Shown here piece by piece: positions 32,546 through 41,948 of a stretch of 64,000 nucleotides of DNA. A model generated the notes under the pieces. The model saw only the letters and a program-made list of their open reading frames with translations. It had not been told where the DNA came from and did not search any database. This DNA comes from Flavicella sp965243265 (GTDB lineage: Bacteria; Bacteroidota; Bacteroidia; Flavobacteriales; Flavobacteriaceae), in NCBI GenBank assembly GCA_965243265.1, contig CBDEUL010000011.1, positions 62,001-126,000 on the forward strand. The letters are read 5' to 3'. Positions within the stretch are counted from its first letter, which is position 1. Every line of letters begins with the position of its first letter. The position numbers were made by a program, and so were the translations under genes.

Positions 32546-34009
32546 TTATCTAGAATAGTTAGGTGCTTCTTTCGTAATTGTCACATCATGTGGGTGACTT
32601 TCTGCAATCCCTGATGAGGTAATTTTAACAAACTGAGCTGTTTTTTGAGTCTCTATATCCTGAGCTCCACAATATCCCATACCTGCTCTTAAACCACCTA
32701 TAAATTGATGCATTGTTTCGTACAACTCCCCCTTGTAAGGAACTCTACCCTCAATTCCTTCTGGAACCAATTTTCTACTATTATCTTCATCTCCTTGGAA
32801 ATAACGATCTTTAGAACCATGCTTCATTGCTTCTACAGATCCCATACCTCTATAAGATTTGAACCTTCTTCCGTTAAACAAAATAACCTCACCTGGAGCT
32901 TCTTTTGTTCCCGCTAATAAAGAACCTAACATTACAGAATCTGCTCCTGCTGCAATTGCCTTAGGAATGTCTCCCGTATAACGCAAACCACCATCAGCAA
33001 TTACAGGAACCCCTGTTCCTTTCAATGCTTCAGAAACTTGAATTACAGCTGACAATTGAGGAAACCCTACTCCTGCAACAATTCTTGTTGTACAAATAGA
33101 TCCTGGTCCAATACCTACTTTTACAGCATCAGCTCCCGCTGCTACCAAATCTAAAGCTGCCTGTGCAGTAACTATATTTCCAGCAACCACATCCAAATTA
33201 GGGTATGCCGCTTTTACTTCTTTTAATTTATTTAAAATATTGATAGAATGTCCGTGTGCCGAGTCTAACACCACAGCATCAACTCCTTCTTTTACCAAAG
33301 CCTCTACACGATCCAAACAGTCATCCGTAACTCCAATAGCAGCAGCTACACGTAAACGACCATATTCGTCTTTATTAGCCTCTGGGTTTTCACGAACCTT
33401 TACAATATCTCTAAAAGTAATCAACCCTACCAGTTTATTGTCTTTATCTACAATTGGTAATTTTTCTACTTTGTTCTCTTGTAAAATAGATTCAGCCTTC
33501 TTTAAAGAAGTTCCTGCAGATACAGTCACTATATTTTCAGAAGTCATTACCTCACCTATCTTTCTCTTATTGTTTTTTTCAAAACGCAAATCTCTGTTTG
33601 TAATAATCCCTTTTAAAACTGAATTTTCGTCTACAACAGGAATTCCACCAATTTTATGCTCCTTCATTAAAAACTTAGCATCTAATACTGTTTGATCTGC
33701 AGCAATGGTAACAGGCTCTAAAATCATTCCAGCTTCAGAACGTTTTACCTTTTTTACTTGCTGTGCTTGATCTTCAATAGACATGTTTTTATGAATCACA
33801 CCAATTCCTCCTTCACGAGCCATTGATATAGCCATTCTAGATTCTGTTACTGTATCCATAGCAGCAGAAATAATTGGGGTATTCAAAACAATATTTCTTG
33901 TAAATTTTGATTGAATAGAAACTGTATTGGGAAGTACCTCTGAATAAGCAGGAACTAGAAGGACATCGTCATAAGTAAATCCTTCTTGTAATATTTTTGG
34001 TGAAGCCAT
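32546..34009 (-). CDS. guaB: IMP dehydrogenase
   Basis: 487 aa from ATG 34009 (MASPKILQEGFTYDDVLL); a TTG two codons upstream is unlikely. The TIM barrel is split by two CBS domains (about 90-205). The catalytic-Cys loop GPGSICTTR lies near residue 300, and the flap YRGMGSVEAM is present. It converts IMP to XMP, the first step of GMP synthesis. A TATATTTG promoter element lies 31 bp upstream. Confidence 0.96.
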   Translation of the reverse strand: MASPKILQEGFTYDDVLLVPAYSEVLPNTVSIQSKFTRNIVLNTPIISAAMDTVTESRMAISMAREGGIGVIHKNMSIEDQAQQVKKVKRSEAGMILEPVTIAADQTVLDAKFLMKEHKIGGIPVVDENSVLKGIITNRDLRFEKNNKRKIGEVMTSENIVTVSAGTSLKKAESILQENKVEKLPIVDKDNKLVGLITFRDIVKVRENPEANKDEYGRLRVAAAIGVTDDCLDRVEALVKEGVDAVVLDSAHGHSINILNKLKEVKAAYPNLDVVAGNIVTAQAALDLVAAGADAVKVGIGPGSICTTRIVAGVGFPQLSAVIQVSEALKGTGVPVIADGGLRYTGDIPKAIAAGADSVMLGSLLAGTKEAPGEVILFNGRRFKSYRGMGSVEAMKHGSKDRYFQGDEDNSRKLVPEGIEGRVPYKGELYETMHQFIGGLRAGMGYCGAQDIETQKTAQFVKITSSGIAESHPHDVTITKEAPNYSR

Positions 34010-34039
34010 GAGCAAATAAATTTATAATTTAATTGCGTG

Positions 34040-34047
34040 CAAATATA
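34040..34047 (-). promoter_or_regulatory. guaB promoter -7 element (TATATTTG)
   Basis: Exact TAnnTTTG match with a TTG 18 bases further upstream in the -33 position. Confidence 0.65.
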
Positions 34048-34141
34048 CGTTTTTTTAAAAGACTACAACTACAATTAACCTTTTAATAACACCCTTGCAG
34101 TCTTTAGCAATAAACAGCTCATTTTAGAAGCTTTATAGTAC

Positions 34142-34372
34142 TTATTCTGGGTTGTTTTTTCTATACATTTCTATATACAAAGCCTCAACTTCACTTTTAG
34201 CCCAATTGGTACGCCTCAAAAAAGTTAAACTAGAACCAATACTCGGGTTATTTCTAAAACAACCTATCTTAATTTTATGTCCTAAATGCTCCCAACCATA
34301 ATACGCTACTAACTCTTTTAAAATTTGTTCTAATCGCTTTCCGTGAATTGGATTGTTAGGCTGTTTTTCCAT
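34142..34372 (-). CDS. VF530 family DNA-binding protein (DUF2132)
   Basis: 76 aa with the family layout: NNPIHGKRLEQILKELVAYYGWEHLG followed by IKIGCFRNNPSIGSSLTFLRRTNWA. This is a small helical family of proposed DNA-binding function with no defined pathway. Divergent from the DEAD-box helicase gene and transcribed alone. The length matches the family. Confidence 0.85.
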   Translation of the reverse strand: MEKQPNNPIHGKRLEQILKELVAYYGWEHLGHKIKIGCFRNNPSIGSSLTFLRRTNWAKSEVEALYIEMYRKNNPE

Positions 34373-34424
34373 GTAGAAATCTAATTTTATATGTTCATTC
34401 TTAGAACCGTAAAGATAGTTGAAT

Positions 34425-34432
34425 TACCTTTG
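34425..34432 (+). promoter_or_regulatory. -7 element (TACCTTTG) abutting helicase start
   Basis: Exact TAnnTTTG match ending 4 bp before ATG 34437, so transcription should begin at or near the start codon. Confidence 0.6.
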
Positions 34433-34436
34433 TAGA

Positions 34437-35753
34437 ATGGACAATTTTAAAACAAATCAAAGCATACTCTTGAAAAATTTGGGTTTTTCTGAATTCAATG
34501 AAATGCAACAAACCACATTAGCAACGGGTAAAAACAATAACAACTTATTACTTTTAGCACCTACTGGTAGTGGTAAAACGGTAGCTTATATTTTAAATAC
34601 ACTTTCTAAATTAGAAAATAAAGAAGGGGTACAATCTTTAATTTTAGCACCAACCCGTGAATTGGTTTTACAAATAGAAAGCGTTTTAAAGTTGATGAAG
34701 CTTCCTTTTAAGATAAATGCTTGTTATGGTGGTCATCCTTTTTCTGTAGAACGCAAAAACTTTTCTACTCCACCAACCCTATTGGTGGGAACCCCTGGTA
34801 GAATTGAAGATCATATCAGACGTAAAACTTTTGATGCCTCTACAATTACACAACTTGTTTTTGATGAATTTGACAAATCATTAGAATTTGGTTTTATAAA
34901 GCAAATGGAAAAAATTGTTCAAAATATTCCAAACCTGAAAGGACAATTATTAGTTTCTGCAACCAACGCTATAGAAATTCCTGAATTTTTAAATATCAAG
35001 GAATTAGAAACTATTGATTTTTCTTCTGACAAAAAATCAGAGTTAACCCAACAACAAATCATTACTCCTGTTGATGAAAAAGTAGAAGGGCTTATAGAAT
35101 TGTTTAAAACATTTGACAAAAACAAAAACACCATTGTATTTTGCAACCACCGAGAAGCTTGTGATAGAATTTGTGACCAACTAGATGATCATAAAATTGA
35201 ATATGCCATTTTTCATGGTGGACTAGAACAACCCCAACGTGAATTGGAACTGCTAAAATTCAGAAACGGAAGTGCTCAATTTTTAATAGCTACTGATATT
35301 GCTGCTAGAGGAATTGATATTCCTGATTTAGATTATGTGATCCATTACCAATTGCCTACTCAAGAAAGTACTTTTGTACACCGAAACGGACGTACTGCCA
35401 GAATGAAAGCTACCGGAACTTCTATACTTGTAAGAACAGAAACTGATTACTTACCAGAATATTTAAAAACAGAACCTACTAGAGTTTCTTTAAGCAATCA
35501 ACAAGAAATTCAAAAACCAGATTGGATTACTGTTTACATAGGAAAAGGAAAAAAAGACAAGGTGAATAAAATGGATGTTGTGGGCTTTTGCATGCAGTTT
35601 GACTTTATGAAAAAAGACGACCTTGGACTAATTGAAGTAAAAGATTATTCTATATACGTTGCCATTAAAAGAAACAAAAGCAAACGTTTAATTACAGAGG
35701 CTCGAAACAAAAAAATAAAGAATAAAAAAGCAAAAATTGAAATTGCGAAATAA
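34437..35753 (+). CDS. DEAD-box-type RNA helicase
   Basis: 438 aa from ATG 34437 (MDNFKTNQSILLKNLGF); the upstream TTG in frame overlaps the promoter element. Motifs: Walker A APTGSGKT, PTRELVLQI, FDEFDK (motif II reads DEFD instead of DEAD), VSATN, IATDIAARGID, HRNGRTAR. The C-terminal about 80 aa form a small domain with a basic tail (KNKKAKIEIAK), like the RNA-binding extension of DbpA-type helicases. It probably acts in ribosome assembly or RNA turnover. The argE-like gene follows 30 bp on. Confidence 0.88.
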   Translation: MDNFKTNQSILLKNLGFSEFNEMQQTTLATGKNNNNLLLLAPTGSGKTVAYILNTLSKLENKEGVQSLILAPTRELVLQIESVLKLMKLPFKINACYGGHPFSVERKNFSTPPTLLVGTPGRIEDHIRRKTFDASTITQLVFDEFDKSLEFGFIKQMEKIVQNIPNLKGQLLVSATNAIEIPEFLNIKELETIDFSSDKKSELTQQQIITPVDEKVEGLIELFKTFDKNKNTIVFCNHREACDRICDQLDDHKIEYAIFHGGLEQPQRELELLKFRNGSAQFLIATDIAARGIDIPDLDYVIHYQLPTQESTFVHRNGRTARMKATGTSILVRTETDYLPEYLKTEPTRVSLSNQQEIQKPDWITVYIGKGKKDKVNKMDVVGFCMQFDFMKKDDLGLIEVKDYSIYVAIKRNKSKRLITEARNKKIKNKKAKIEIAK

Positions 35754-35783
35754 ACATGTATTTCAAATTAAGAAACATAGATC

Positions 35784-36932
35784 ATGACAGTAGAACAAAT
35801 TTTATCCAAACTAATTTCATTTCCTGTTTTAGGAGGCGAAAGCAACCTTACAATAATTCATTGGATTAAAGAATATATTGAAGGTTTTGGAGTAGCAACT
35901 ACTTTGGTTCCTAACAAGGAAAACACAAAAGCTTCTTTGCATTGTAGAATAGGACCTGCTGTTAATGGCGGAGTAATTCTATCAGGTCATACAGATGTGG
36001 TACCCGTAAAAGGACAAAAATGGGAAACAGATCCCTTTATTTTAACAGACAAAGGAGACGGGAAATTATACGGTAGAGGCTCTTGCGATATGAAAGGTTT
36101 TGTAGCTTGTTGTTTGGCTGTACTGCCTGAGCTTACCAAAGCCAACCTTAAAACACCTATCTATTTTGCTTTTTCTTATGACGAAGAAATTGGTTGTTTG
36201 GCAGCTCCTGAACTTATAGCACATTTACAAAATCACTACACTGAAGCTCCCCAATACGCCATTATAGGAGAACCTTCACTAATGCAACCCATTATTGGAC
36301 ACAAAGGCATCAGTCTTTTTAAAACCACCGTAACAGGTTCTGCAGGGCATAGCAGCGGTATTTTAAAAGAGGTAAGCGCCATACACGAAGCCGCTAGATT
36401 GATTATTTGGCTAGAAGATAAAATGAAAAGTTTGGTCTTAAAAAATTCAGACAATCGATTTACACCTCCACACAGTTCTATCCATATTGGTAAAATAAAC
36501 GGAGGTATTGCCCCAAATGTTATTGCCGATAAAACTACTTTTGAATGGGATGCACGCGTAATTCCTCAAGATTCCCTATCCGAAATCGTACAAGACTTTG
36601 AAGAGCATTGTAAAACCCAAAAGAAAGAACTACAAAGTATTTTTCCTGAATTTGATATCAAAACAACTCCTTTTCACCCTCCTGTTCCTGCCTTAGATAC
36701 CAAAGAAACAGCAGAAATTGTACAGCTGCTCAAAAAAATAAATACAAATACCCATTTAGGCACTGTTGCCTATGCTGCCGAAGCAGGTCAATTTTCAGAA
36801 GCGGGAATACAAAGTATCATTTGCGGACCAGGTTCTATAGATCAAGCACACAGAGCCAATGAATTTGTTGATAAAGAACAACTCAACACATGTATTGAAA
36901 TGTTAAAAAAATTGATTCTAACAAACTCTTAA
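35784..36932 (+). CDS. argE: Acetylornithine deacetylase / M20 peptidase
   Basis: 382 aa. M20 metal-site motifs: SGHTDVVPVKGQKW, GRGSCDMKGF, YDEEIGC and GEPS, with a dimerisation domain in the middle and a final AEAGQFSEAG/H segment. It best fits ArgE, which removes the acetyl group from N-acetylornithine in arginine synthesis, but M20 substrates are hard to read and no other arg gene is nearby. Possibly co-transcribed with the helicase. A weak hairpin at 36938-36957 follows. Confidence 0.8.
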   Translation: MTVEQILSKLISFPVLGGESNLTIIHWIKEYIEGFGVATTLVPNKENTKASLHCRIGPAVNGGVILSGHTDVVPVKGQKWETDPFILTDKGDGKLYGRGSCDMKGFVACCLAVLPELTKANLKTPIYFAFSYDEEIGCLAAPELIAHLQNHYTEAPQYAIIGEPSLMQPIIGHKGISLFKTTVTGSAGHSSGILKEVSAIHEAARLIIWLEDKMKSLVLKNSDNRFTPPHSSIHIGKINGGIAPNVIADKTTFEWDARVIPQDSLSEIVQDFEEHCKTQKKELQSIFPEFDIKTTPFHPPVPALDTKETAEIVQLLKKINTNTHLGTVAYAAEAGQFSEAGIQSIICGPGSIDQAHRANEFVDKEQLNTCIEMLKKLILTNS

Positions 36933-36937
36933 AAAAA

Positions 36938-36957
36938 GAACAACGCTGCTCTTTATG
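36938..36957 (+). terminator. Weak terminator after argE-like gene
   Basis: AAAGAACA pairs with TGCTCTTT with one mismatch and a 4-base loop; the T-rich tract after it is imperfect. Confidence 0.4.
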
Positions 36958-36984
36958 TGATTTTTAAGTACTTAAAATTAAGCT

Positions 36985-36992
36985 TAAATTTG
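36985..36992 (+). promoter_or_regulatory. -7 element (TAAATTTG)
   Basis: Exact TAnnTTTG match, 38 bp before ATG 37031 of the two-gene unit 37031-37649. Confidence 0.6.
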
Positions 36993-37030
36993 TCCGAAAT
37001 TAGAGATACAAACCACTAAAAGTAAAACAA

Positions 37031-37318
37031 ATGACTGTAACAGAATTTAGAAACAATTACATCCTTAGTTTTGGATATGACAAAAGCAGTAAACAAAAAA
37101 AATTCCGTTTGGTTGTTTTGTACAGAGATAGCATGAATATTGCCAATGAAGTTTTAGAAAATGGAAACAACACTTGTTTTAAACAATTTTTACAAGGTAA
37201 AGACATTAACAAAGCTATTTTAAAATTTAAAACAGATGCTATTGAAGAAGTTCTTGAATACCATAAAGTAGAAAACTATAACTTATCTGAATCTGAAATA
37301 AATAGATATTTTGAATAA
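37031..37318 (+). CDS. Uncharacterised small protein
   Basis: 95 aa, soluble, mixed alpha/beta in appearance, with no signal peptide or membrane helix and one Cys. No family recognised. It has its own promoter element and overlaps the next gene by 8 bp, so the two are translationally coupled and probably work together. The C-terminal part (TDAIEEVLEYHKVENYNLSE) is helical and acidic. Confidence 0.6.
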   Translation: MTVTEFRNNYILSFGYDKSSKQKKFRLVVLYRDSMNIANEVLENGNNTCFKQFLQGKDINKAILKFKTDAIEEVLEYHKVENYNLSESEINRYFE

Positions 37319-37649
37319 AAAAAAGCACTCCCATAAACATAGTCATGAGCACCACCATGATGATGGAAAAATCATGACTATAAAAGAGTACAATAAAACC
37401 AACTTGATGCTCTTTAATATCAAGCCTTTAAAAACAACAGATACTGCCGTATGCACCTTAACTTCTATAGATAGGTTCTCTTTTTTACCAAACGGTGTAG
37501 AGCACCATGAATGTAAGTTGGCAGAATTAGACGACTATTTTACGGAGCTTGTAAAAAGAAACTTAATTGCTCATTTTTTTGATAAAATAGAAATTGAACC
37601 CTTTGATGCTCTAGATGGAAATATTGACATTGACTTTCTTTTTGAATAG
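37311..37649 (+). CDS. Small protein with His-rich N-terminus
   Basis: 112 aa from TTG 37311, overlapping the preceding stop; ATG 37374 (MTIKEYNKTN) is the alternative start. With the TTG start the N-terminus is KKKHSHKHSHEHHHDDGK, with seven His in eleven residues, a plausible metal-binding arm. The rest is soluble and acidic at the end (DALDGNIDIDFLFE). No family recognised. The His-rich part is in frame and continuous with the body, and the overlap suggests coupled translation, which favours the long form. A strong terminator follows. Confidence 0.55.
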   Translation: MNKKKHSHKHSHEHHHDDGKIMTIKEYNKTNLMLFNIKPLKTTDTAVCTLTSIDRFSFLPNGVEHHECKLAELDDYFTELVKRNLIAHFFDKIEIEPFDALDGNIDIDFLFE

Positions 37650-37661
37650 AATACAACTCCT

Positions 37662-37690
37662 AAAAAAGCCTCAAACAAGAGGCTTTTTTT
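37662..37690 (+). terminator. Terminator after the small-gene pair
   Basis: AAAAAAGCCTC pairs with GAGGCTTTTTT across a 6-base loop, 13 bp past the stop. Confidence 0.85.
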
Positions 37691-37957
37691 AAACGCTTCT
37701 TTTTTGTTTTTTTCTAAAAAAACATCATTTTACACAGAATCCCCCTTCTACCTAAATAATAGTTCCTTCTAGATTTTATAGTTTTCTATAGAAAAACCTT
37801 AAACTATACACATTAAAAAAAACACATAAACAACTAATTAACAAAACGATGCCTTTCAATATATTTTATTATTTTAATTTATTCGAAATAAATATTGTTT
37901 CGTTTGTTTTTGTTTTTAGATTTGCATCGTTAATTAAAATAAATCTAAATAAAAACA
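37691..37957 (+). promoter_or_regulatory. Control region of the iron locus plus-strand arm
   Basis: 267 bp without a gene. It holds the inverted repeat ATTTATTCGAAATAAAT (37877-37893), a TTG (37895-37897) 19 bases before the -7 element TAGATTTG (37917-37924), and the motif AAATAAATCTAAATAA (37937-37952) between promoter and start. The same 16 bp occur upstream of the first gene of the opposite arm (48576-48591, other strand). It is a candidate operator, perhaps for an iron-responsive repressor. Confidence 0.55.
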
Positions 37958-39232
37958 ATGAAAACTTTAACAAAATTTTTATGCATCCCTTTACTTGGGG
38001 TAATGACTCTATCTTGTGATAAAGATGATGACACTGAAGTTATTGACACACACAATGTTACTTCTACAGAAGTTATTGAAAACTACGCTAATATCGTATA
38101 CACCTCTTACAGAGCTAGTTATGACTCAGCACTTGAAATGCAAACAGAAATCAATAACTTTCTAGAAAATCCAACATCTGAAGGTTTCGAAGATGCTAAA
38201 GATGCTTGGATCGTAGCTCGTGACTTTTACGGACAAACAGAAGTTTACAGAGGCTCCAACGGACCTATCGATTTTGAAGGAGATGAATCATGGGCTATTG
38301 CTAACGAAGGACAATTGAACGCTTGGCCTTTAAACGAAGCCTATATTGATTACGTACAGGTAAAAAATGGATACACTGGAGCATCAGGAATCTATGAAAA
38401 TAGTATCATTGGTAGTGATGACCAAATAACAAAAGAAACCCTTGGCGACAAAAACGAAGCTGGAGGAGATGAAAAAGCAATCAGCACAGGTTGGCATGCC
38501 ATTGAATTTTTATTATGGGGACAAGATGAAACAAACCCTTCTGAAAAAATTCCTGGACAAAGAGCTTATACTGATTATGTAATACCTAATACACAAGCTA
38601 GAACTAGTACTGCTGCACCAGAAATTGCAGATCATGCAAGAAGAGCTACATATTTAAAAGCCGTTACAGAATTACTTATTGATGATTTAAGAGTATTGGT
38701 AAATACTTGGGCTGAAGGAGGAGAATATAGAAATGTATTTTTAGCTCTTAATGAAGAAGAAGCTCTTACAAACATTGTTATGGGACCTCACTTTTTAGCT
38801 TCTGAAGAATTATCTGATGAAAGAATGCTTGCCTCAGCAACAAGTGATGTTGGTATTGACAATTCTGGTCAAGAAGACGAACACTCTTGTTTTTCAGACA
38901 ACACACACAGAGATGTGTATATGAATGCCAAAGGAATTTTAAATGTATTGTATGGTAAATATGAAGACGGTTCTATTGAAGGTGCTTCAATTTACGACCT
39001 AATCAAACAAAAAGACGAAGCACAAGCAGAAAAGTTAAAAACTGCACTAACTAAAGTTTGGGAAGCTATGGTTGTTATAGATAATACAGCAAAAGCTGGT
39101 ATCCCTTACGATTTAATGATTGTAAATGAATCAGAAAGCAACCCTGGAATTGTATTGGAAGGACACTTTGCTTTAAAAGATTTAGGAGCTATTATTTCTG
39201 AATCTGTACAAAAAATTGAGATTACTTTATAA
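37958..39232 (+). CDS. Imelysin-family lipoprotein (intact GxHxxE)
   Basis: 424 aa. Signal with lipobox MTLSC (Cys20); imelysin (peptidase M75-like) domain with the signature GWHAIE at 178-183, full. Members are envelope proteins linked to iron uptake (ICMP, EfeO, IrpA types). It is the first gene of the plus arm, under the iron-locus control region, and is followed by a hairpin and then the di-heme oxidoreductase. Probably outer-membrane lipid-anchored; binding of heme or metal is inferred from family. Confidence 0.88.
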   Translation: MKTLTKFLCIPLLGVMTLSCDKDDDTEVIDTHNVTSTEVIENYANIVYTSYRASYDSALEMQTEINNFLENPTSEGFEDAKDAWIVARDFYGQTEVYRGSNGPIDFEGDESWAIANEGQLNAWPLNEAYIDYVQVKNGYTGASGIYENSIIGSDDQITKETLGDKNEAGGDEKAISTGWHAIEFLLWGQDETNPSEKIPGQRAYTDYVIPNTQARTSTAAPEIADHARRATYLKAVTELLIDDLRVLVNTWAEGGEYRNVFLALNEEEALTNIVMGPHFLASEELSDERMLASATSDVGIDNSGQEDEHSCFSDNTHRDVYMNAKGILNVLYGKYEDGSIEGASIYDLIKQKDEAQAEKLKTALTKVWEAMVVIDNTAKAGIPYDLMIVNESESNPGIVLEGHFALKDLGAIISESVQKIEITL

Positions 39233-39259
39233 CAACAATATCCTTTAATGTTACAGCTT

Positions 39260-39287
39260 AAATCTCGATCAATATAGATCGAGATTT
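39260..39287 (+). terminator. Hairpin between imelysin and di-heme genes (attenuator?)
   Basis: An 11-bp perfect stem AAATCTCGATC/GATCGAGATTT with a 6-base loop but only a short T run after it. It may reduce read-through into the downstream genes rather than stop it. Confidence 0.55.
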
Positions 39288-39327
39288 TGGCGTTTAAAAT
39301 AACACTTCCCACCAAAAACCCTTCGAA

Positions 39328-40743
39328 ATGAAACACATATCCATACTATTATTAATAGGAATCCTCTTTAGCTGCTCTAATGATGACACCTACTCTGAAA
39401 CACTACCTGAAGAAAAAGAAGAAAACAAGATTGATGAATTTTTAGCTCCTCGTAACCTTAGTGTAACTGCTATAAATGGTGATTCTTTTGGTCGTAGTAT
39501 AGATAACCTAAACACCTCTGAAAGTGTGCTGTTTTTTAACGGAAATCGTTTATTCAACACCTCATGGGTTCCTGCCCCTGCTAGCACCACTGGATTGGAT
39601 GGATTGGGACCTACTTTTAACGCCAAAGCCTGTACAAATTGTCATTTTAAAGATGGAAGAGGAAAACCTATCGTATCTGGAGCTTCTAATTCCACAGGTT
39701 TTTTAATGCGTTTAAGTGTGTCTGGTGAAGATAGCCATGGAGGGCCATTGCCTGTTCCAGGATATGGTGGTCAGTTACAAACAAACAGCATTTTTAATGT
39801 AGAAAGTGAAGGAAAAATTAGTGTTACCTATACTGAAATACTGGGCACTTATGCAGATGGAAGTACTTACACTCTTCAAAAACCTACCTATGAAATTTAT
39901 GATGAAAACTTTGGAAGCCTTGCAAATGCCCTCACATCTCCAAGAGTTGGTAACCAACTTATTGGGTTAGGACTTATAGATGCACTTTCCGATGACGAAA
40001 TCCTAAAGAACGAAGACGAATTTGATTCCAATAGTGATGGTATTTCAGGAAGAGCAAACTATGTTTGGGATGCTGTTACCGAAACAATTGAATTAGGAAA
40101 ATTCGGATGGAAGGCCAATCAACCTAATTTAAGACAACAAGTAGCTGGAGCCTTTAATGGTGATATGGGATTAACTACCTCTATATTTAAAGACACCAAC
40201 TGCCCTTCCCCACAACAAGATTGTTTTGACTCTCCTAATGGTATAGACGATAGCGTTTCTGAAATTACAGATGTACAATTAGATCGTGTTACCTTTTACC
40301 AAAGTGCCCTAGCTGTTCCTACAAGAAGGGATATTAAAGAGGAAAACGTACTACAAGGACAAAAACTATTTACAGAATTGGCTTGTCTTGAATGCCATAA
40401 AGCAGATTTTACTACTGCTGATTATTCTTTCAATACCCATTTAGAAAATGCCAAATTTAGTCCTTATTCTGATTTCCTATTACATGATATGGGAGAAGAC
40501 TTAGCCGACAATCGCCCAGATTTTAAAGCCTCTGGTAGTGAATGGCGTACACAGCCTCTTTGGGGAATAGGACTCATCAAAGCTGTAAACAATCATACTT
40601 TCTTATTGCACGATGGTAGAGCTAGAAATGTAGAAGAAGCTATTTTATGGCATGGTGGTGAAGCAGAAACATCCAAAATCTCTTTCACCCAATTAACAAA
40701 AGTAGAACGCAACGCTCTAATAGCCTTTGTTAACTCTCTATAA
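39328..40743 (+). CDS. Di-heme oxidoreductase, putative thiol oxidoreductase (DUF1111), lipoprotein
   Basis: 471 aa. Lipobox LFSC (Cys16). Two c-type heme sites: CTNCH at 102-106 and CLECH near residue 353, in the DUF1111 di-heme family related to cytochrome c peroxidases. It ends with HGGEA and LIAFVNSL, typical of the family. Family members often stand beside imelysin genes, as here (imelysin on both sides). It would act in the periplasm or at the outer membrane; its electron partner is unknown. Confidence 0.88.
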   Translation: MKHISILLLIGILFSCSNDDTYSETLPEEKEENKIDEFLAPRNLSVTAINGDSFGRSIDNLNTSESVLFFNGNRLFNTSWVPAPASTTGLDGLGPTFNAKACTNCHFKDGRGKPIVSGASNSTGFLMRLSVSGEDSHGGPLPVPGYGGQLQTNSIFNVESEGKISVTYTEILGTYADGSTYTLQKPTYEIYDENFGSLANALTSPRVGNQLIGLGLIDALSDDEILKNEDEFDSNSDGISGRANYVWDAVTETIELGKFGWKANQPNLRQQVAGAFNGDMGLTTSIFKDTNCPSPQQDCFDSPNGIDDSVSEITDVQLDRVTFYQSALAVPTRRDIKEENVLQGQKLFTELACLECHKADFTTADYSFNTHLENAKFSPYSDFLLHDMGEDLADNRPDFKASGSEWRTQPLWGIGLIKAVNNHTFLLHDGRARNVEEAILWHGGEAETSKISFTQLTKVERNALIAFVNSL

Positions 40744-40754
40744 AAATATTTAAA

Positions 40755-41837
40755 ATGAAAAAAATACTCTTTCTTATCATTTGTATTCCTAGCCTCTATT
40801 ATTGCTCTAAAAACGATACTTCTATTGAAGAGGTTTCTAATTTCAATGAAACAGAATTGTTAACTAATATTGGTAATAAAATTCTACTTCCTAGTATTCA
40901 TTCTTTTCAAGAAAATTGTGAGAGTTTAGAGGAAAGTATTGTCATGTATCGTGAAAACCAAACGGAACTACATTTACAGGATGTTCGTGAAAAATGGAAA
41001 TTAACAGCCAAAAGCTACGCAAATATCTATGTTTTTAACATCGGACAAATAAAACGTAGTCTTACTCATGTTATTCTCTACAATTGGCCTAGTTTTTCAG
41101 GTTCAATAGAAAACTATGCAACCAATCAAGAAGATATTACAAAAACAACCGTAAATACCTTTGGGTCAAGTTCTAAAAGCCTACCCGGAATAGAGTATCT
41201 ATTATTTGAATCAGATCTAACCACAGTACACCAAAAGTTTAATAATGACCCCAATAGATTAGAATATCTATACTGGGCAGCAGTAATCTTAAGAGAAAAT
41301 GCAGTCAAATTATATTCTAAGTGGAACCCTGAAGAAGGAAACTACTTAGTAACTTTTGTCAATAATGGTGCTACAAGTATAGAGGGATCTTTTAATATGC
41401 TTTACAACGGTATTTACAATGTTATTGACAATGCAAAAGTTACAAAAATAGGAAAGCCCGCAGGTCTTGAAAAAACAGAAGGCGAAAACCAAAACTTATT
41501 ACAAGCCCCATATAGCGGTATTTCAAAAGACTTGATATTCGAAAATTTAACAAGTATAGAAACCCTGTTTTTTACAGAACAAAGTACCAACATTTCTGAC
41601 TATATAAAATTTAAAACAGGTAATTATGACCTTACTACAGAAGTTAAAACACAAATTACAAACTGTAAAAATGCATTATTAAACCTAAACACCCCACTAT
41701 CAGAAGCTATTTTCACAGAAAAAGAAAAAGTCAAAGAAATACACACTACTTTAAATAATATACGAGAATTACTAGCTATTGATGTTAGGGGTACTCTTTC
41801 AATTATAATAACTCCTACAGATAACGATGGTGATTAA
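40755..41837 (+). CDS. Imelysin-family lipoprotein (degenerate motif)
   Basis: 360 aa. Signal with lipobox YYC (Cys17). Imelysin-like fold, but the GxHxxE position reads LPGIEYLLFE (about 143-152) without His. The C-terminus ends TPTDNDGD, an acidic tail like that of the imelysin at 46046-47161 (NDSDGD). It starts 11 bp after the di-heme gene, in the same operon. Function probably differs from the intact imelysin; a ligand-binding role without the His metal site is likely. Confidence 0.83.
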   Translation: MKKILFLIICIPSLYYCSKNDTSIEEVSNFNETELLTNIGNKILLPSIHSFQENCESLEESIVMYRENQTELHLQDVREKWKLTAKSYANIYVFNIGQIKRSLTHVILYNWPSFSGSIENYATNQEDITKTTVNTFGSSSKSLPGIEYLLFESDLTTVHQKFNNDPNRLEYLYWAAVILRENAVKLYSKWNPEEGNYLVTFVNNGATSIEGSFNMLYNGIYNVIDNAKVTKIGKPAGLEKTEGENQNLLQAPYSGISKDLIFENLTSIETLFFTEQSTNISDYIKFKTGNYDLTTEVKTQITNCKNALLNLNTPLSEAIFTEKEKVKEIHTTLNNIRELLAIDVRGTLSIIITPTDNDGD

Positions 41838-41855
41838 ACACATCTAAACAATTGT

Positions 41856-41893
41856 AAAAGAGCTATTAATTATACAATTATCAGCTCTTTTTT
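41856..41893 (+). terminator. Terminator of the plus-arm operon
   Basis: AAAAGAGCT pairs with AGCTCTTTT around an AT-rich loop, followed by T run; 19 bp past the stop. Confidence 0.75.
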
Positions 41894-41926
41894 GTACTTA
41901 AACAAATCCTCAATTTAATTATTAGG

Positions 41927-41934
41927 TATCTTTG
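41927..41934 (+). promoter_or_regulatory. -7 element (TATCTTTG)
   Basis: Exact TAnnTTTG match 14 bp before ATG 41949, giving a very short leader; ATG 41958 (MSLQN) could also be used. Confidence 0.6.
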
Positions 41935-41948
41935 TAACTCTTTTAACC

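Noticed and set aside
33240..33695. 151-aa plus-strand ORF inside guaB
   Set aside because: Antisense to the conserved CBS region of IMP dehydrogenase; no independent evidence.
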